A stretch of 64,000 nucleotides of DNA from Dryococelus australis (GCA_029891345.1 CM057003.1:11882709-11946708), one strand, 5' to 3'. Shown: positions 1-12,243, counted from the stretch's first letter. Numbers and translations: made by a program. Notes: generated by a model from the sequence alone, not told the origin.

Positions 1-805
1 GTGGTAATGAATGTAGGAATCAACGAACTTTGATCGAGTCCGACTGGTTTAGCGTAAATTAGCAACATCCCCGTAATGTATCAGAGCATTAGGAACAGAA
101 CATAAACAAGAAAATGTGTTAGAACTTTCAGTTTTAATTTTGCGTTAGACAAATATGGCGTAGGTTCCATTACTGCCCTGTCATAAAAGCGGGATTTAAT
201 GAAAATTATAATAAGTTTAATTAAAATATACCGTTGCCTTTATGATATATAGTAAATATTCGTATTTAGCACTGAGTGCTTGCGCTTATGGGAAATCCGG
301 GAACCTCAATTAACGGCACCGAAACCTACCTCACTGCTATTATAACAGTTCCCGAGTTAAGTGATTCTTTTTTATTTATCGGCAACGGAGCCCAGAGTCC
401 TAAGCTCTTGGCATCACCACCTTTCAGCCAAAAAAAAAAAAGTTGAAACGACCTTCCAGCAGGTCCTACGGGAGTCCAGGTAAGAAGACAATTTGTTACA
501 TTAGGCGAATTTACCGCGCCGCTCTCGGCTCGCCCCAGTTAAACTGCCAGGGCTGATAAAGAACGACGCAGGCGGCGAGCGGCATAGGAAATGAGAAATA
601 CTGCGATGCGAAAAGACACGAGCACTCTAAAAACGTTTTTAACTCGCGTTGCCCGACTCGTTGCAAGAGGTCTGGCGCCTAATGGGACGAGTTTGTCTTC
701 GACGCCTCCTTCTATAGTCCATTCCACGAACGAGTGCACTTTTTTTAACAGGTCTAGTCCTGCGCACTGTACTTTGTTGGAAACAACTTTGTTGCAATTT
801 TTTGG
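1..805. other. AT-rich unique-looking DNA, no gene seen
   Basis: No reading frame here looks protein-coding, and I recognise no repeat family from elsewhere in the window. A short oligo-A run lies near 430 and a moderately GC-rich patch at about 515-700. The overlapping short frames on both strands in that patch have no recognisable domain. Confidence 0.5.
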
Positions 806-809
806 TGGC

Positions 810-1248
810 CAGCTGTAGGGATGTTGAAAAAATGCCGATAAATCGAAATGACAATATTATATCAACTTTGTATCGATGTAAATAGTCGTTATATTTTAAC
901 GTAATTTTATCGAGATCAATATCTTTTTCCAGGAATTCGGAAGAAAATATTTTAAAATTGTTTTTCAATAATCTCTGTTTTTGAAACAAAAATTGAATTA
1001 AAAAACTGATATGTTTACTTTGGAAACATGCACCTAAAACAGGCACCACATATCTTCTGCATTGCCTCGTTTTTTTTAATATGTAATATTCCAAACAATA
1101 TTTTACATTTGTCAAGTCCATTAATATATAAAACATCGAATTCCGATGTACCAAAAATCGATGTTTTTCTTTCGATATATCGTTTCATAAATAACCAGTA
1201 TAAATAATATCGATATATTTTTCCGATATCAACATTCCTAGTCAGCTG
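810..1248. mobile_element. Possible short TIR element with CAGCTG ends
   Basis: The left end reads CAGCTGTAGGGATGTTGA. The reverse complement of the right end reads CAGCTGACTAGGAATGTTGA, so the ends are imperfect inverted repeats about 440 bp apart. The interior is AT-rich with recurrent CGAT/ATCGAT words and no coding sequence. No convincing target-site duplication was found, so this could be an old MITE or a chance palindrome. Only one copy is present in the window. Confidence 0.35.
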
Positions 1249-1375
1249 ATTGTTTCTTTTTGTTATAATCATGTGATGAGACGGAAACACAGCTACTGCC
1301 ACGGAAACAGCTATACACGCGACTACGTTCAGAGCTGTAAATGAAAAAAAAAAAAAGTGCACTCGTGTTCGTGGA

Positions 1376-1640
1376 ACAGGCCATACCCGCGTCGTGATTG
1401 CCACTTCACGGAGGATTTGGCGTCGGCGACCCCCCTCGCCTGGTCGTGTGATCTGGCGATGATCCTCCCCTTCTTCGGGGCTCCTCCCCAGTACTGGGTC
1501 GTGCACGCCAGGCGAGGGATGCTGCCGACTCCAGCAAGTGGTCTTCTCGCCTTTCGAATCAACAACCCGGGAGACAAATCGACTCGTTAACCTCGCCGCT
1601 ACTGTAAGCTTCCTTTGCTACGGCTGTGCGCGAGCCCAGT
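1376..1640. other. CpG-rich patch
   Basis: This block is clearly richer in G+C and CpG than its AT-rich surroundings. Open frames exist on both strands (about 77-82 codons), but neither has a recognisable domain. The composition could reflect an old exon, a promoter island or a repeat fragment. Sequence alone does not decide. Confidence 0.3.
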
Positions 1641-1653
1641 TACGTGATCAGGT

Positions 1654-1971
1654 ACGCTGTTCACGGTCAAATGAGCACTTTTGAAACCAACCTTTGAAAA
1701 ACGTCACTGCCCCTGCCTGCATGTCTTTTAACGGGCACACTGTTCGGCAGGCGTCCAGTAAAGTTGGTAACGACTGAGGGAAAGTACCTCAACACCATAA
1801 AATCGAATTAAAAGTCTTAGATAAACATTTGTGAATACCGGAATGATTCCTTTTGCTTTCTGTTTATTTGACGCATAAAGTGCAAGAACTAGCAAATTTG
1901 TAAAATATTTACATTGCTAATAATTTCAAAGTTTCACTCGACCGGAGCATGAACAAAGTGATCAGGCCGAC
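1654..1971 (+). mobile_element. MITE-A copy, 3' truncated
   Basis: The 5' end has GCTGTTCACGG followed by GAGCACTTTTGAAA, then the MITE-A interior: CAACCTTTGAAAA, AGTAAAGTTGGTAACGA and a Y-rich stretch ending near GATCAGGCC. The 3' terminal repeat is absent. The copy stops where repeat F begins at 1976, so F either replaced or was inserted next to the missing end. No coding capacity. Confidence 0.8.
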
Positions 1972-1975
1972 GGAT

Positions 1976-2211
1976 GTTCATAAAATGTTCATAAAGTCTC
2001 TGGCTGGATACAAATCGTTTTAACTGGCGTACTACATCAAAGACGTGTGGTTTTCGGTATTGTACGGTAAAAGCAATTCTGAACCTCGTTTGCATTTATC
2101 ATACGTTATACGTTTATATTGGTTTTATTACTAAGCTACAGTTTGCCTGCCACGTCCCGGATCTATTTTAACCAATAAGAATCAATTAGCGACAACATGG
2201 CCCAATCACGT
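1976..2211 (+). repeat. Repeat F, copy 1
   Basis: About 236 bp closely similar to 15021-15257. Shared landmarks include TTCATAAAGTCT, GACGTGTGGTTTTCGG, CATACGTTATACG and GACATGG/GACAGTATGG before a CCAATCACG-type end. Here it directly follows a truncated MITE-A; at 15 kb it lies inside a long inverted-repeat element. Its class is unknown. Confidence 0.8.
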
Positions 2212-2224
2212 CCGACCGAGTCAA

Positions 2225-2345
2225 AAGTGAAAATGGCACCTGAGCTCCGCGGAAGCCAATAAACAAAATACCTCGACTCGAATATGTATAGGAGGGTGAA
2301 GCTCATCGTGCAACCATAAAATAACGCGAATTTTGCACGTCTCTA
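2225..2345. mobile_element. hAT-like MITE-E fragment (one end)
   Basis: The segment ends AATAACGCGAATTTTGC followed by ACGTCTCTA, which is the right terminus of the MITE-E family. No matching left end was found upstream, so this is a truncated copy. It lies immediately after repeat F. Confidence 0.55.
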
Positions 2346-2463
2346 TCAATAAGCTGTAGGCTTTGAGTTCGGTGATCAGTGATATGAACCAATCATAACG
2401 CAGAACAGTAGCATTGTGTACTAACAAGTTATCCCAGGGAACATTATTGGGCACTGAGTCTCA

Positions 2464-2545
2464 CTGTGTACAGTACTGGTCAAATATAATCTTCCTGTGC
2501 AACATGCAGACAATTGTCTACAATGGGCGTGGAAGGGTTAATCCC
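2464..2545 (+). repeat. Repeat G fragment
   Basis: A short segment containing CTTCCTGTGCAACATGC, then a GGGCGTGGAAGGGTTAA-like end. It resembles the G segment at 47.5, 50.5 and 59.2 kb. Too short and diverged to classify. Confidence 0.4.
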
Positions 2546-2559
2546 TTAATGTATTATCC

Positions 2560-4020
2560 CAAGTAGACTCGTTCTCGCATGTGTTGCAAAATAGGCAAAA
2601 CCTTGGTCGGTGCTGTACAAAGTCAGAAGCTAGCATCAACAGAAGACGCGTCTTTTCCCTGGTTAATGCTGCTGACGACTGATAGCACACCAAAATTTCA
2701 TTATTGGTTGCTTCCGGTGCCAAATACCAATAGAAATCCTTTTCATAGATTCCATTGTGTGAATTTGTAAGTACTTGTCAGACCAAAAATCTCCTCTTTT
2801 GCAACACCTGGACCGAAAAATTAATGCCTGAGTTATGGGTTAATCGCATATCAGTCATAGTGCCCTTTATCTGAGACGTTGCAAAAGAAATCGTTTTAAT
2901 AGCCTTCACTGTACACAGCAGAAAGAAGGAATGAGGAAGTGTCCTTTACTAGCGGGACATACAGTGTATTCCTTGTTGAGGCTATATCACTCAGTCTTGT
3001 AAAAAGAGCTGCTGTCACCCTTATGAAAGACAAACACATTTTCGTTCGTCCCTAAATGACACAAAGCGTTATACCGATAACAGCAAGATTGCGAACAAAA
3101 AATCGGATTGCTGCGGTGCCTGAAAACCACGTGTGACCTAAAGGGGTAATAATTGATAAAATGGACAAACGTTAGATGTTTTTGGCAAATCTTTGAGCAA
3201 ATAACATTTTTTCAGAGTGACGCGTTTCTTTCACTACATTACAATGTTGTGAAACAAACAAAGTAGGCGTACAGTTAGGTTCTCACCATTTAATAAGTAG
3301 ATATAAAACGGAAAATGAAAAAAGCCAACAGAATATGTGGTACATTAAGTAGAACTCTACGAAAACTATTCCGAAATGTTACAAGACCTTGGCGGAACCA
3401 ACAGGTCTGTATGGAGCGGAATCGCCGATTCTCACCAATAAGTACCACATCAGAATCTAAGCCTCGGCAAAGAGGTCAATTCAATCATCGAATGTATAAG
3501 CATATCGATCAATATCTACAGTCTAAATGAAAAAATCTCGGAATACCACCAAAGTTAGAGAAAGAACGTATAATGTATGCATAAATGTTACATGTACAAA
3601 AAGGAAGGCCAAAAATAAACAATGTTCGAATGGCCTTATGCTTGGCGTAGAAGGGAATGGGAGAGTGAAGTTAACTGGATTTGTTGAGCTCATCGACTCA
3701 TCTACAACAACAGAAACATTTTACAGATTTTATCAGTGCTCGGCCATTGGCTATAACTGAACTCTATTATATTTCTTTTAAAATTAAAGTTAATTAATGC
3801 ACTTCCTATATAACGTTATTCATTTCTCTTATCGGGTAGTAGCCGAAATCTCCTCCTTCCCCACGTTGATCCCAATTTTTAAGTCGTGAAATCTGTTACA
3901 TAATCAGTTAAATTAAATTTAAATTTTGTTTTATTTGGGGGGAGGGGGTTTATTTTTGAAGGAAGTTATTTAAATAATCCTTTTAAGATATATGGAAGAA
4001 AATACATTTTTGATATAATT
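2560..4020. other. No supported gene or repeat
   Basis: Two adjacent short plus-strand frames (3315-3530, 71 codons; 3527-3760, 77 codons) overlap slightly and are rich in Arg/Lys/Thr. They match nothing I recognise and show no domain pattern. The rest is AT-rich. Confidence 0.45.
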
Positions 4021-4029
4021 AAAATGATT

Positions 4030-4720
4030 GAGAATCCACTGTCAAGAGAACATTACTACAGAGTGTATCGACTCGTTCAGCGGAGTACTGTGCATCAGGG
4101 AGATAGTCGCCGTGTGCTACATTCCATATCCTGGCTCCGCCAAACGCAGTCATCACGACAGGTCGCCACTCAACGAGCTCCCTGCTTTCTTCCCCCACCC
4201 CCCAAGACCCATTATGCTGCGTTTGCCTCATCAGGAACGGACGTTGTCGTGACCCGATTTGACTCTCCCCCCGGCCTCCTCCTCCACACGCTCCCGCGGG
4301 GACAAATGGCAGGGTTTCCATAACGCGACTCCGGAGAGAGATGCTCCAGCTGGCTCACGTCCTGTCCCCACACGTGCCTAACTGTTGTCGACCCACCGAC
4401 CACATTCGTCACAAGACAGCGCCTACAAGACACTTCGCTCCGCGGGGCCCCGGAATTACTCACGCACCGGCCGCTTGGGACGGCCGCCATTAATCGCGCG
4501 CGCCGGACGCTCTCTTCCGTCACATCTCGGAGATATCACCGGCCTTCTTGCCCTTGAGGAATGGAGGCGTTATTTTTCAACCGGGTGGATTTTACCCGCG
4601 TCCCCGCTAAGGAGCTAGAATGTACAGAACCCTAGCTCATCTTTCGTCACGTCTTCACCTCGTTGTCTGCGAGGCTTCCGCGTGCCCTGGCCAGACGCGC
4701 CACTTTGTCGCTAAAAATAG
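4030..4720. other. CpG-rich block, function unknown
   Basis: About 690 bp are much richer in G+C and CpG than the neighbours, with clusters such as CGCGCGCGCCGG near 4495. Frames are open in several registers for about 75-100 codons, as expected for GC-rich DNA, and none shows a recognisable protein pattern. An old CpG island, promoter or 5' exon of an unseen gene is possible. A MITE-B follows at its right edge. Confidence 0.3.
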
Positions 4721-4730
4721 CTGCTTTCCT

Positions 4731-4976
4731 TATACACGCTGTTCACTGTAAAGTGATCACTTTTTGAAGCCCTCTCATTTGGATTAGTAGTCAATACATA
4801 TATTTTATTGTAGCCTTAGACGTTAACTTACGAGTCCGGTGAAATATTTATACACTGTGTTTATTACTTACATGACAATATTTATTTTTAAAAGTGGTGG
4901 AAGGATAAAGTACGGCTGATAGGAAAAAAAGTAACTTGGGCCTCAAAAGTGCTCACTTTACCTTGAGCAGTCTATA
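4731..4976 (+). mobile_element. MITE-B copy
   Basis: Both ends are present: left ACGCTGTTCACTGTAAAGTG, right GTGCTCACTTTACC then a diverged TTGAGCAGTCTATA. The interior carries the B markers TTAGACGTTAACTT and TTACTTACATG. Length about 245 bp. No open frame; it would move only with a transposase supplied in trans. Confidence 0.85.
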
Positions 4977-5072
4977 TCAAGCGGGATATTCTTCCTGTTT
5001 CCCCGAAGTCAGTACGACTCTCTTCACACTCGCCGCAGAACCCATTTAATATAGCCAGTTGAAATTTAACAT

Positions 5073-5308
5073 CATACTATTCACATTGAAGTGAGAACTC
5101 TCCAAGTCTCCTAGCAGGCATTAAAACAAAAACCAAATTATATTTTACTGTAGCTCCTGAGACGTCAAAATTAGTTCGCTATAAAATGTATGGGTAATTA
5201 CATTTTTTTTTTTTAATATTAACGTTTGCTAAAAGGATACAAATAAACTGAATGGAACGTTGAAGCACGGCTTCAAAAAGTACTCACTTTACCTTGAACA
5301 ACATATAG
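5073..5308 (+). mobile_element. MITE-B copy, strongly diverged
   Basis: The left end CTATTCACATTGAAGTGAG and right end GTACTCACTTTACC, followed by TTGAACAACATATAG, are decayed forms of the shared terminal repeat. GAGACGTCAAAATTAG sits where younger copies have the TTAGACGTTAAC motif. It lies about 100 bp from the previous B copy in the same orientation. Confidence 0.7.
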
Positions 5309-5900
5309 AGTACATGTGTCTGCTGGACGAACGTGTTTGACAAACGTAATTCCTATAAAATATATTTTTAGTTTACTGAACTAAATAATATTCAAAATGT
5401 ACTGCTTCTAGAGAAAAAAGAACTCTATTAACTAAGCTTAAACGTAACGTTACGTAAGGACTTGTCTGATGGCATACTCGTATAGCCATTAATAGGCTAT
5501 CTCTTGGAAAATGTCATGAGGAAAACGATAAGTTGAAAAATGTAAACTCTTAATGAAGTTATAAATGTTCGTAATGTTTAATCGTAATTCTGCACAACGT
5601 AATGTTCCTAAGAACTTGCCATTTTCCTGTAGTACGTAATTAGTACCATATCTATGGATGTAATAACGTTTATGGAATAAATAAATTACAAGATAAGCTG
5701 TGTTTATCGCAATCATAAATACTTTTAGGGTAAACACAACTATCGTGTGATGTTTTTTGGCTACACCGCTTGTGAGTAAAATTGACCGAAAGTGCACATT
5801 ATTCCGAAGTGGCTTATCGAAATTTGGCTGGAAGTGATTGTTGTTCCAAATTAGCCTTGGTAGCCTAATGCAGCTTTACTTAAAAAATATAAGTCATGTC

Positions 5901-6195
5901 TATGGACCAGCAAAATTCGCGTTAATTTTGGTAGCAAGTTAAAATTCACAATATTGTATATACTCGAGCCGGCGTCGTTTCTCCATTGGCTGCTGCATAA
6001 ATGTGAATTTACGCCTCTCTCTAAGTGAACTGCACGTGATTGTGGCACGCAATTGTGAAGGGTACACTTATTGGCACAGAGTCATCCGGGGCGTGTCGAG
6101 TAAAGAATGGTCCAATGACAAACGTGTTGCATAGGTAAAAATGTTTTTAAGTTTAAAATGCCCTTAAATAGAAACGCGAGTTTTGCAGGTCTCTA
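5901..6195. mobile_element. hAT-like MITE-E copy with near-perfect 8-bp TSD
   Basis: The left terminus reads TATGGACCAGCAAAATTCGCG and the right GCGAGTTTTGCAGGTCTCTA; they are inverted repeats. They are flanked by GTCATGTC (5893-5900) and GTCATATC (6196-6203), an 8-bp duplication with one mismatch. Eight-bp duplications and termini of TAGAG type are characteristic of hAT elements. The interior is non-coding. Confidence 0.8.
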
Positions 6196-6549
6196 GTCAT
6201 ATCCGGTTGGAAACTGAAAAGCCGTAAAAAAAATACAGAGAAAGAACATACAGTCACGTACTCGTTCGGATGTAGGTCCATATTGTCTGCAGCTGTCAAA
6301 AACTGAGAACAGGAGCACACATTCTCTCCCCTAATGTTGTACCAGCTGTATTACTATTACTAAAACAGTGATTTTTTTTGTTATCTGTGAGTCGTCGGTA
6401 CCTAATGTTGCAGTAAAATGAATTTTGTGTTAAACTGAGGCTAACATTTATGTAAAAATATTTTTGTTTTAAAAAAAATATTCAGGGGTAAAGCAAATTA
6501 AGTAAAATTATTCTGTCACAAAAAGAAATATTACCAACGAAGAAAAAAA

Positions 6550-6614
6550 TGACAGCCGGCAGGGGAATTAAACCCGCGCCGTGAGTGCTTGACGTCCCGC
6601 CAACTGTTTGACTG
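6550..6614 (-). other. tRNA-like segment, possible SINE head
   Basis: On the minus strand the segment has a B-box-like GGTTTAATTCC preceded by a GC-rich arm, and an A-box-like region nearer its start. It does not fold into a convincing complete cloverleaf by eye and has no CCA end. A decayed tRNA-derived SINE head is the likeliest reading. Confidence 0.35.
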
Positions 6615-6619
6615 TGTTT

Positions 6620-7290
6620 CACATTGTGGATATTCAGATCAACGTAACGACAAACTGCAGTTCTCTTTCGTCGTGTAGAAATACTTTCTGCGCTAGAAAT
6701 ATATATTCATATTTGGAACACGTAAACTGTTTTTCAAGGCTTCAGAGCTGGTCTAAGCTACATTTAGTTCTCATATTATTCTTTAAAATTTAAAGACAGT
6801 AGTTTAATTTTACGAGCTTGGCTTATCACTGTTCACTACTACCCGCCATTTTACAACCCCAAGTCTGTGTAAACTTGTGTTAGTTGGACATTACTTTGGT
6901 GTCGCACTAACACAAAATGTTTTGCTCTTCCTGCTAATTTTAGAGTAATACAACATTTGGCTGCGGCAACATAATTTAGAGGCTTTATTAAAATTAGCAC
7001 TTAATCTGTATGTTTTCATTATAGTAATATAAGGCTTTGTAAATCGTTAAGATTATTAACTTTGTTATAGCATTATTAATTTTTACTACAACATAAACGT
7101 TTAAAGAAATGCCCCAATAGAAACGTTTCGTTGCAAGAACCTTAGATTTTTTTTTTCTGTGATAGTGAACTGATCATCCCCAAGACATTCTTCTTTACTG
7201 CCGATGCTTTATAACTATGACAGTTTCTCCAGCATCATTGCAGTATTTACAGCCCCGTGCTAAACTGCGCTTCGTTCTGCATTTCATCCT
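6620..7290. other. AT-rich flank, nothing recognised
   Basis: AT-rich DNA with no repeat seen elsewhere in the window and no credible coding frame. It forms the left flank of the A/C-only tract. Confidence 0.5.
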
Positions 7291-7294
7291 TGTT

Positions 7295-10013
7295 CCACAC
7301 ACCCACCCAAACAACCACACAACCCTAATGCAACCACACCACACACCACCCCACCACCACCACCACCCCCACACACACACCCACCCACCCACCCACCACA
7401 CCACAACCACACCACCCACACACAACCACCCACAACCACACACACCCACAACCACCACACACCACACCACCACAACCCCACAAACCACCACCCCACCACA
7501 ACCACCCCACCACAACCACACCACCCAACAACCCACACCACCACCACCACAACCACCAACCACACCACACACCACACCACCACCACCACAACCACCACAC
7601 ACCACAACCACCACCCACCACCACACACCCACCACACCACCACACACCACACCACACACCCACACACACACACCACCAACCACACCCCAACCACCACCAC
7701 ACAACCACCACAACCACACACCACACAACCACAAACCCACACCACCACCACACCACCACACACACACAACCACAAACCACAACCACAACCACACCACCAC
7801 CACCACAACCACCACCACCACAACCACCACACACCACCACCACAACACCCACACCACACCCCCACCACCACCACAACCACACCACAAACCACAACCACCC
7901 ACCAACACCACCACAACCACACCACCACCACAACCACCACCACACCAACCACCACACACACCACACCACCACAACAACCACCACAACCACAACCACCACA
8001 CAACCACCACCACCACACCACACACACCACCACACACACCACCACACCACAACCACACACCACACCACAACCACCACACCACCACCACACACCACCACCA
8101 CACACCACCCACACAACACCACCACAACACCACCACACCACCACCACCACACCACCCACACACCACCACACACCACCACCACAACCACCACCACCACCAC
8201 CACCACCACAACCACACCACCACCACCACACACCACAACCACCACCACCACAACCCCACCACACCACCACCACAAACCACCACCACCACAACCACCACCA
8301 CCAACCACAACCACCACAACCACCACACCACAACCACCCACCACCACCACCACACCACCACACCACACCACCACCAACCACACCACCACCACACCCAACC
8401 ACACCACACACCACCACCACAACCACCACCACCCACACCACAACCACACCACACCACAACCACCACACCACCACCACCACACCACACCACCACCCACCAC
8501 CCACAACAACCACCACCATCACACCACCACAACACACACCACCACACAACCACACCACCACCACCACACCACAACCACCACCACACCCACACCCACCACC
8601 CACCACAACCACCACCCCACCCACCCACCACCACCCACCACCACCACCACCCACCAACCACAACCCACCACACCCACCCACCACACAACCACCACCACCA
8701 CACCCAACCACCACCACCACACACCCACCAACACACAACACCACACACCACCCACACAACCACCACCACCACCACAACCACCACACCACACAACCACCAA
8801 CCACCACAACACCACCACACACAACCACCACCACCACCACACCACAACCACACCACCACAACCACACCACCCACAACCACCACAACAACCACAACCACCA
8901 CCACCACAACCACCACCACCACAACCACACACCACCACACAACCACCACCACCCACACACCACAACACCACCACACACCACCACAACCACCACCACCCCC
9001 AACCACCACCACCACAACACCACCACCACAACCACCACCACACACAACCACCACAACCACAACCACCACCACACCACAACCACCCACCACAACCACACCA
9101 AACCCACCACCACAACCACCACCACCACAACCACCACCACCACCAAACCACCACCACAACAACCACCACAACCACCACACCACAACCACACCACAACCAC
9201 CACCACCACACCAACCACCACACCCACCACAAACCACCTCACCACCACCAAACCAACACACCACACAAACCACCACCAACCACACCACCACCACAACCAC
9301 CACCATCACCACCACAACCACACCACCACAACCACCACCACCACAACCACCACCACCACACCACCACCACCCACCACAACCACCACCACACACCCCACAA
9401 CCACCCAACCACCACAACCACCACCACAACCACCACCACAACCACCACCATCACTCCACCACAACCACCCACCACACACCACCACCACAACCACCACCAC
9501 CACAACCAACCACCACCACCACAACCACCACCCACCACAACCAACCACCACCACAACCACCACCACAACCACCACCACCACCACAACAACCACCACAACA
9601 ACCACCCACACCCACCACCACAACCACCACCACCACAACAACCACACCACCACATCACACCACCACAACCACCACCACCACAACAACCACCACCACCCAC
9701 AACCACCACCACACCACAACAACCACACCACACCAACACACCACCACCCACCACAACCACCACCACCACAACAACCACCACCACACCAACACCACACACA
9801 AAACCACACCACCACAACACCACCACCACACCACACACACACACCACCACCATCACCACCACAACCACCACCACAACAACCACCACCACCACAACCACCA
9901 CCACAACAACCACCACAACAACCACCATCACCACCACAACCACCACCACAACAACCACCACCACCACAACCACCACCACCACAACAACCACCACCACCAC
10001 AACCATCACCACT
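7295..10013. repeat. 2.7 kb A/C-only simple-repeat tract (G/T on the minus strand)
   Basis: The plus strand is composed almost wholly of A and C, built from irregularly mixed CCA, ACC, CAA and CACA words rather than one fixed unit. No G or T occurs at 7331-8518, and none again at 8520-9238. The rare interruptions are mostly single T residues (ATC in place of ACC). The distal third (about 9300-10010) is more regular, with ACCACCACAACC-type phrasing. Because neither TAA/TAG/TGA nor its complement can form easily, both strands carry giant open frames encoding only Pro/Thr/His/Asn/Gln or Val/Trp/Cys/Gly/Leu. These are not genes. The minus strand has dense GG dinucleotides and could form G-quadruplex-like structures. 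Confidence 0.95.
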
Positions 10014-10080
10014 TAACAACTGCCAAATCACTGACTTTATTCCACCGCTGCGACGATACGCCAGTGGGAGCTGTTATAAT

Positions 10081-10374
10081 TAGGGATAGGAACTTTTCGC
10101 GAGTTCAATTCAGGACAAGATAGACGTCAAACACGTATACACTGAAGTTGACTTTGCAATTGGATCGCAGTTTATTAGACACGCCCTGGAAGACTCTGAA
10201 CCAATAGCAGACTTGTAAGGAAACAAGTAGCGAGTGCCATACTGCTAGGTGTGAAGTAACACTGCCTACTCTATGGGACAGCAGCCAATGAATAAACATA
10301 TGAGGCTCGAGTATACACATGACTGTGGAGTCTAGCCCACAGGTCATTGAACTCGCGAATTTTTCCTATCCCTA
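10081..10374. mobile_element. hAT-like MITE, TIR TAGGGATAGGAA
   Basis: The left end TAGGGATAGGAAC then TTTTCGCGAGTTCAAT is mirrored at the right by ATTGAACTCGCGAA then TTTTTCCTATCCCTA. The flanks GTTATAAT (10073-10080) and GTTACAAC (10375-10382) agree at 6 of 8 positions, suggesting an aged 8-bp duplication. Length 294 bp, similar to MITE-E (283 bp), and CGCGA(A) lies at the same depth in the terminal repeat. It is probably a sister subfamily. Non-coding. Confidence 0.8.
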
Positions 10375-10750
10375 GTTACAACTAAAGCCAGTTACTTTCT
10401 ATATATGGCAGTGATTTTACACCGAAATCGCCTATTTTATGTGCTTCTGCACCCGAATCAGTGATAATGAGTGGAATACTAGTGACTGATAGTTGAGAGA
10501 CTGTTACAGACTGGTCAATCAGTCCAGTGAAATGAAAATGAATCAGTGTCACGGAGAGATACTTGTCATTTCTGAATCCATTTTTCTTCTTTCACTTGTA
10601 CTTGAGATTGCGACTTTGTTATTTTGTATACAATAAATAACATGAAACGTATTTTTGTAAATTTTAAAAGAAATAAAATATATCTCATAATTCATAAATA
10701 ATTGCAGAGCTAGGAGGGATAACACCACGGTCAAAAACGTATACAGTAAA

Positions 10751-11185
10751 ATCTATTCGCAGTTTCTTCATGCTTTTCGAATCAAGACTTTGAAAAATCC
10801 CCCCCATTTATGACGTGTTTGGTTGTTTCCTAAATTTGCCACGTATCACAAGTGTTTCAAATTTCCATTAACATTAAATAATTTAATTTTTGGTTAAATA
10901 TAACTTGTACTTATATTTTATGTATAAATTATAATATTTCATTTATTATGATTACGAATAAAAATAGTGGGAAAATAAAAATAGGTGTGTTGGTAATGCC
11001 TAGTAAAAAATTGTTCTTATGCAAAATATTATTACAGTCAGTGCGCACGAATGCGGTGTCGTATCGATATGGTGGAATTTTCTGGGCCGGCTACGCATTG
11101 TAAACATTACGAGAAGGAATATCCTGAAAGTAGAACTTTAGCAGGCCTTCAGAAAAGTTGGAAGTAACAGTGAATGCGCTATAGT
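10751..11185 (+). mobile_element. MITE-C copy
   Basis: It contains the C markers GGTGTGTTGGTAATGCC and CAGTGCGCACGAATGCG, and the complement of TCCAGGATATTCCT near its right end. The ends are diverged: left CTATTCGCAGTTTC, right GAAGTAACAGTGAATGCGC then TATAG. Length about 435 bp. No open frame of note. Confidence 0.8.
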
Positions 11186-11189
11186 AGAT

Positions 11190-12180
11190 TTCGCGTTCGC
11201 AAGTAGACTATTCTACTCATTACACTGTTCGAACACCTAAATTAGAACAACGAATTCCGTGTCAAATGAACAATAATCGTTTCGCCCCGTCAAAGTACAT
11301 CATGCTTTGGTAGTAAATGTGCCTTCTACATTTAAACCACTTTGCAAATTTTTTAAGTATAACTTCTTTAAAAGTATTCACTATTCTACAACGCCCACGG
11401 AGCCAACTTTAAATAAGTGCATTTCAGTCACCATAATAAATAGTTAAGTCGTAATTGATTTCCGGTGGAGCAGTTTTTAACTGGTTTGGCTCTATTTTTC
11501 ACTATTTCATATTTAGAGAGTAGATCCAGAACTGTATGCCCTCGTCTTAGTTTTTAAGTTGACTATTTAAGCGTTTGCACGGAAACCACGTAACCTAACT
11601 CAGAGTCCCTGTCAATTGAATAAATGTTTCTCGTAAATAACAGCAGATAAAAAACGGCGCAGTTATAGGTTTAGGTCGGTGAAACTTGATTACGCACTCA
11701 GCTTATTATTTTTTTATATGTATCATTACATCAACATTAGTTATGTTAACAGTAAATCATGTTGGGAATACAGCGCCTAGAGAAAGTGCGTCGTTATCGG
11801 TTCGCTGGCTGTAATTTTCCTACCCTGTCATTATCCACGCCTCCTGGGCTCCAACAGTGCGGTGGAGGTAGTGGAAAAAAACACAGGCCGTAAAAAATTT
11901 TTACTTTCGTCGAGTTTTAAAGCTGTAAGAATTTCTTGCACATGTGGGTTGCCTACGCTGTTCAAGCGTATTTCCTTGTAATCAGGGGCTTGCAAATGTA
12001 TAATTATTACTCTCGCGAGTAGCCAAAGGCAACCAATACACTTCGTGTAGAAAAAGTAGGCAAACTAAATGGCCGAACAAAAATATTTCTGGTCTTATTA
12101 CATCCATAGACTAATGCTTGCTATTTACCACATCGGGACTGCTGATTTGCTGATTTATTCTACTTAGTTTCAGCTGATTC
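11190..12180. other. No gene or known repeat recognised
   Basis: Ordinary AT-rich sequence. I see no domain-bearing frame and no similarity to the other families in the window. Confidence 0.45.
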
Positions 12181-12186
12181 GCGTTA

Positions 12187-12243
12187 GCTGAGCACTTTTG
12201 GAACTAGCCTTTGAAGAGGTTATTATTGTAACTGCATATACAA
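12187..12243 (+). mobile_element. Possible MITE-A 5' remnant
   Basis: GCTGAGCACTTTTGGAAC followed by TAGCCTTTGAAGAGG resembles the first ~60 bp of MITE-A just inside the terminal repeat. No further match continues. Short and therefore uncertain. Confidence 0.35.

Noticed and set aside
639-1577. Overlapping minus-strand frames of 171, 163 and 82 codons
   Set aside because: They overlap one another in different frames, cross a possible TIR element and a CpG-rich patch, and show no recognisable domain or splice pattern.
7295-10013. Telomere or canonical satellite
   Set aside because: No TTAGG/CCTAA or other fixed unit repeats. The tract is irregular and flanked on both sides by ordinary DNA.
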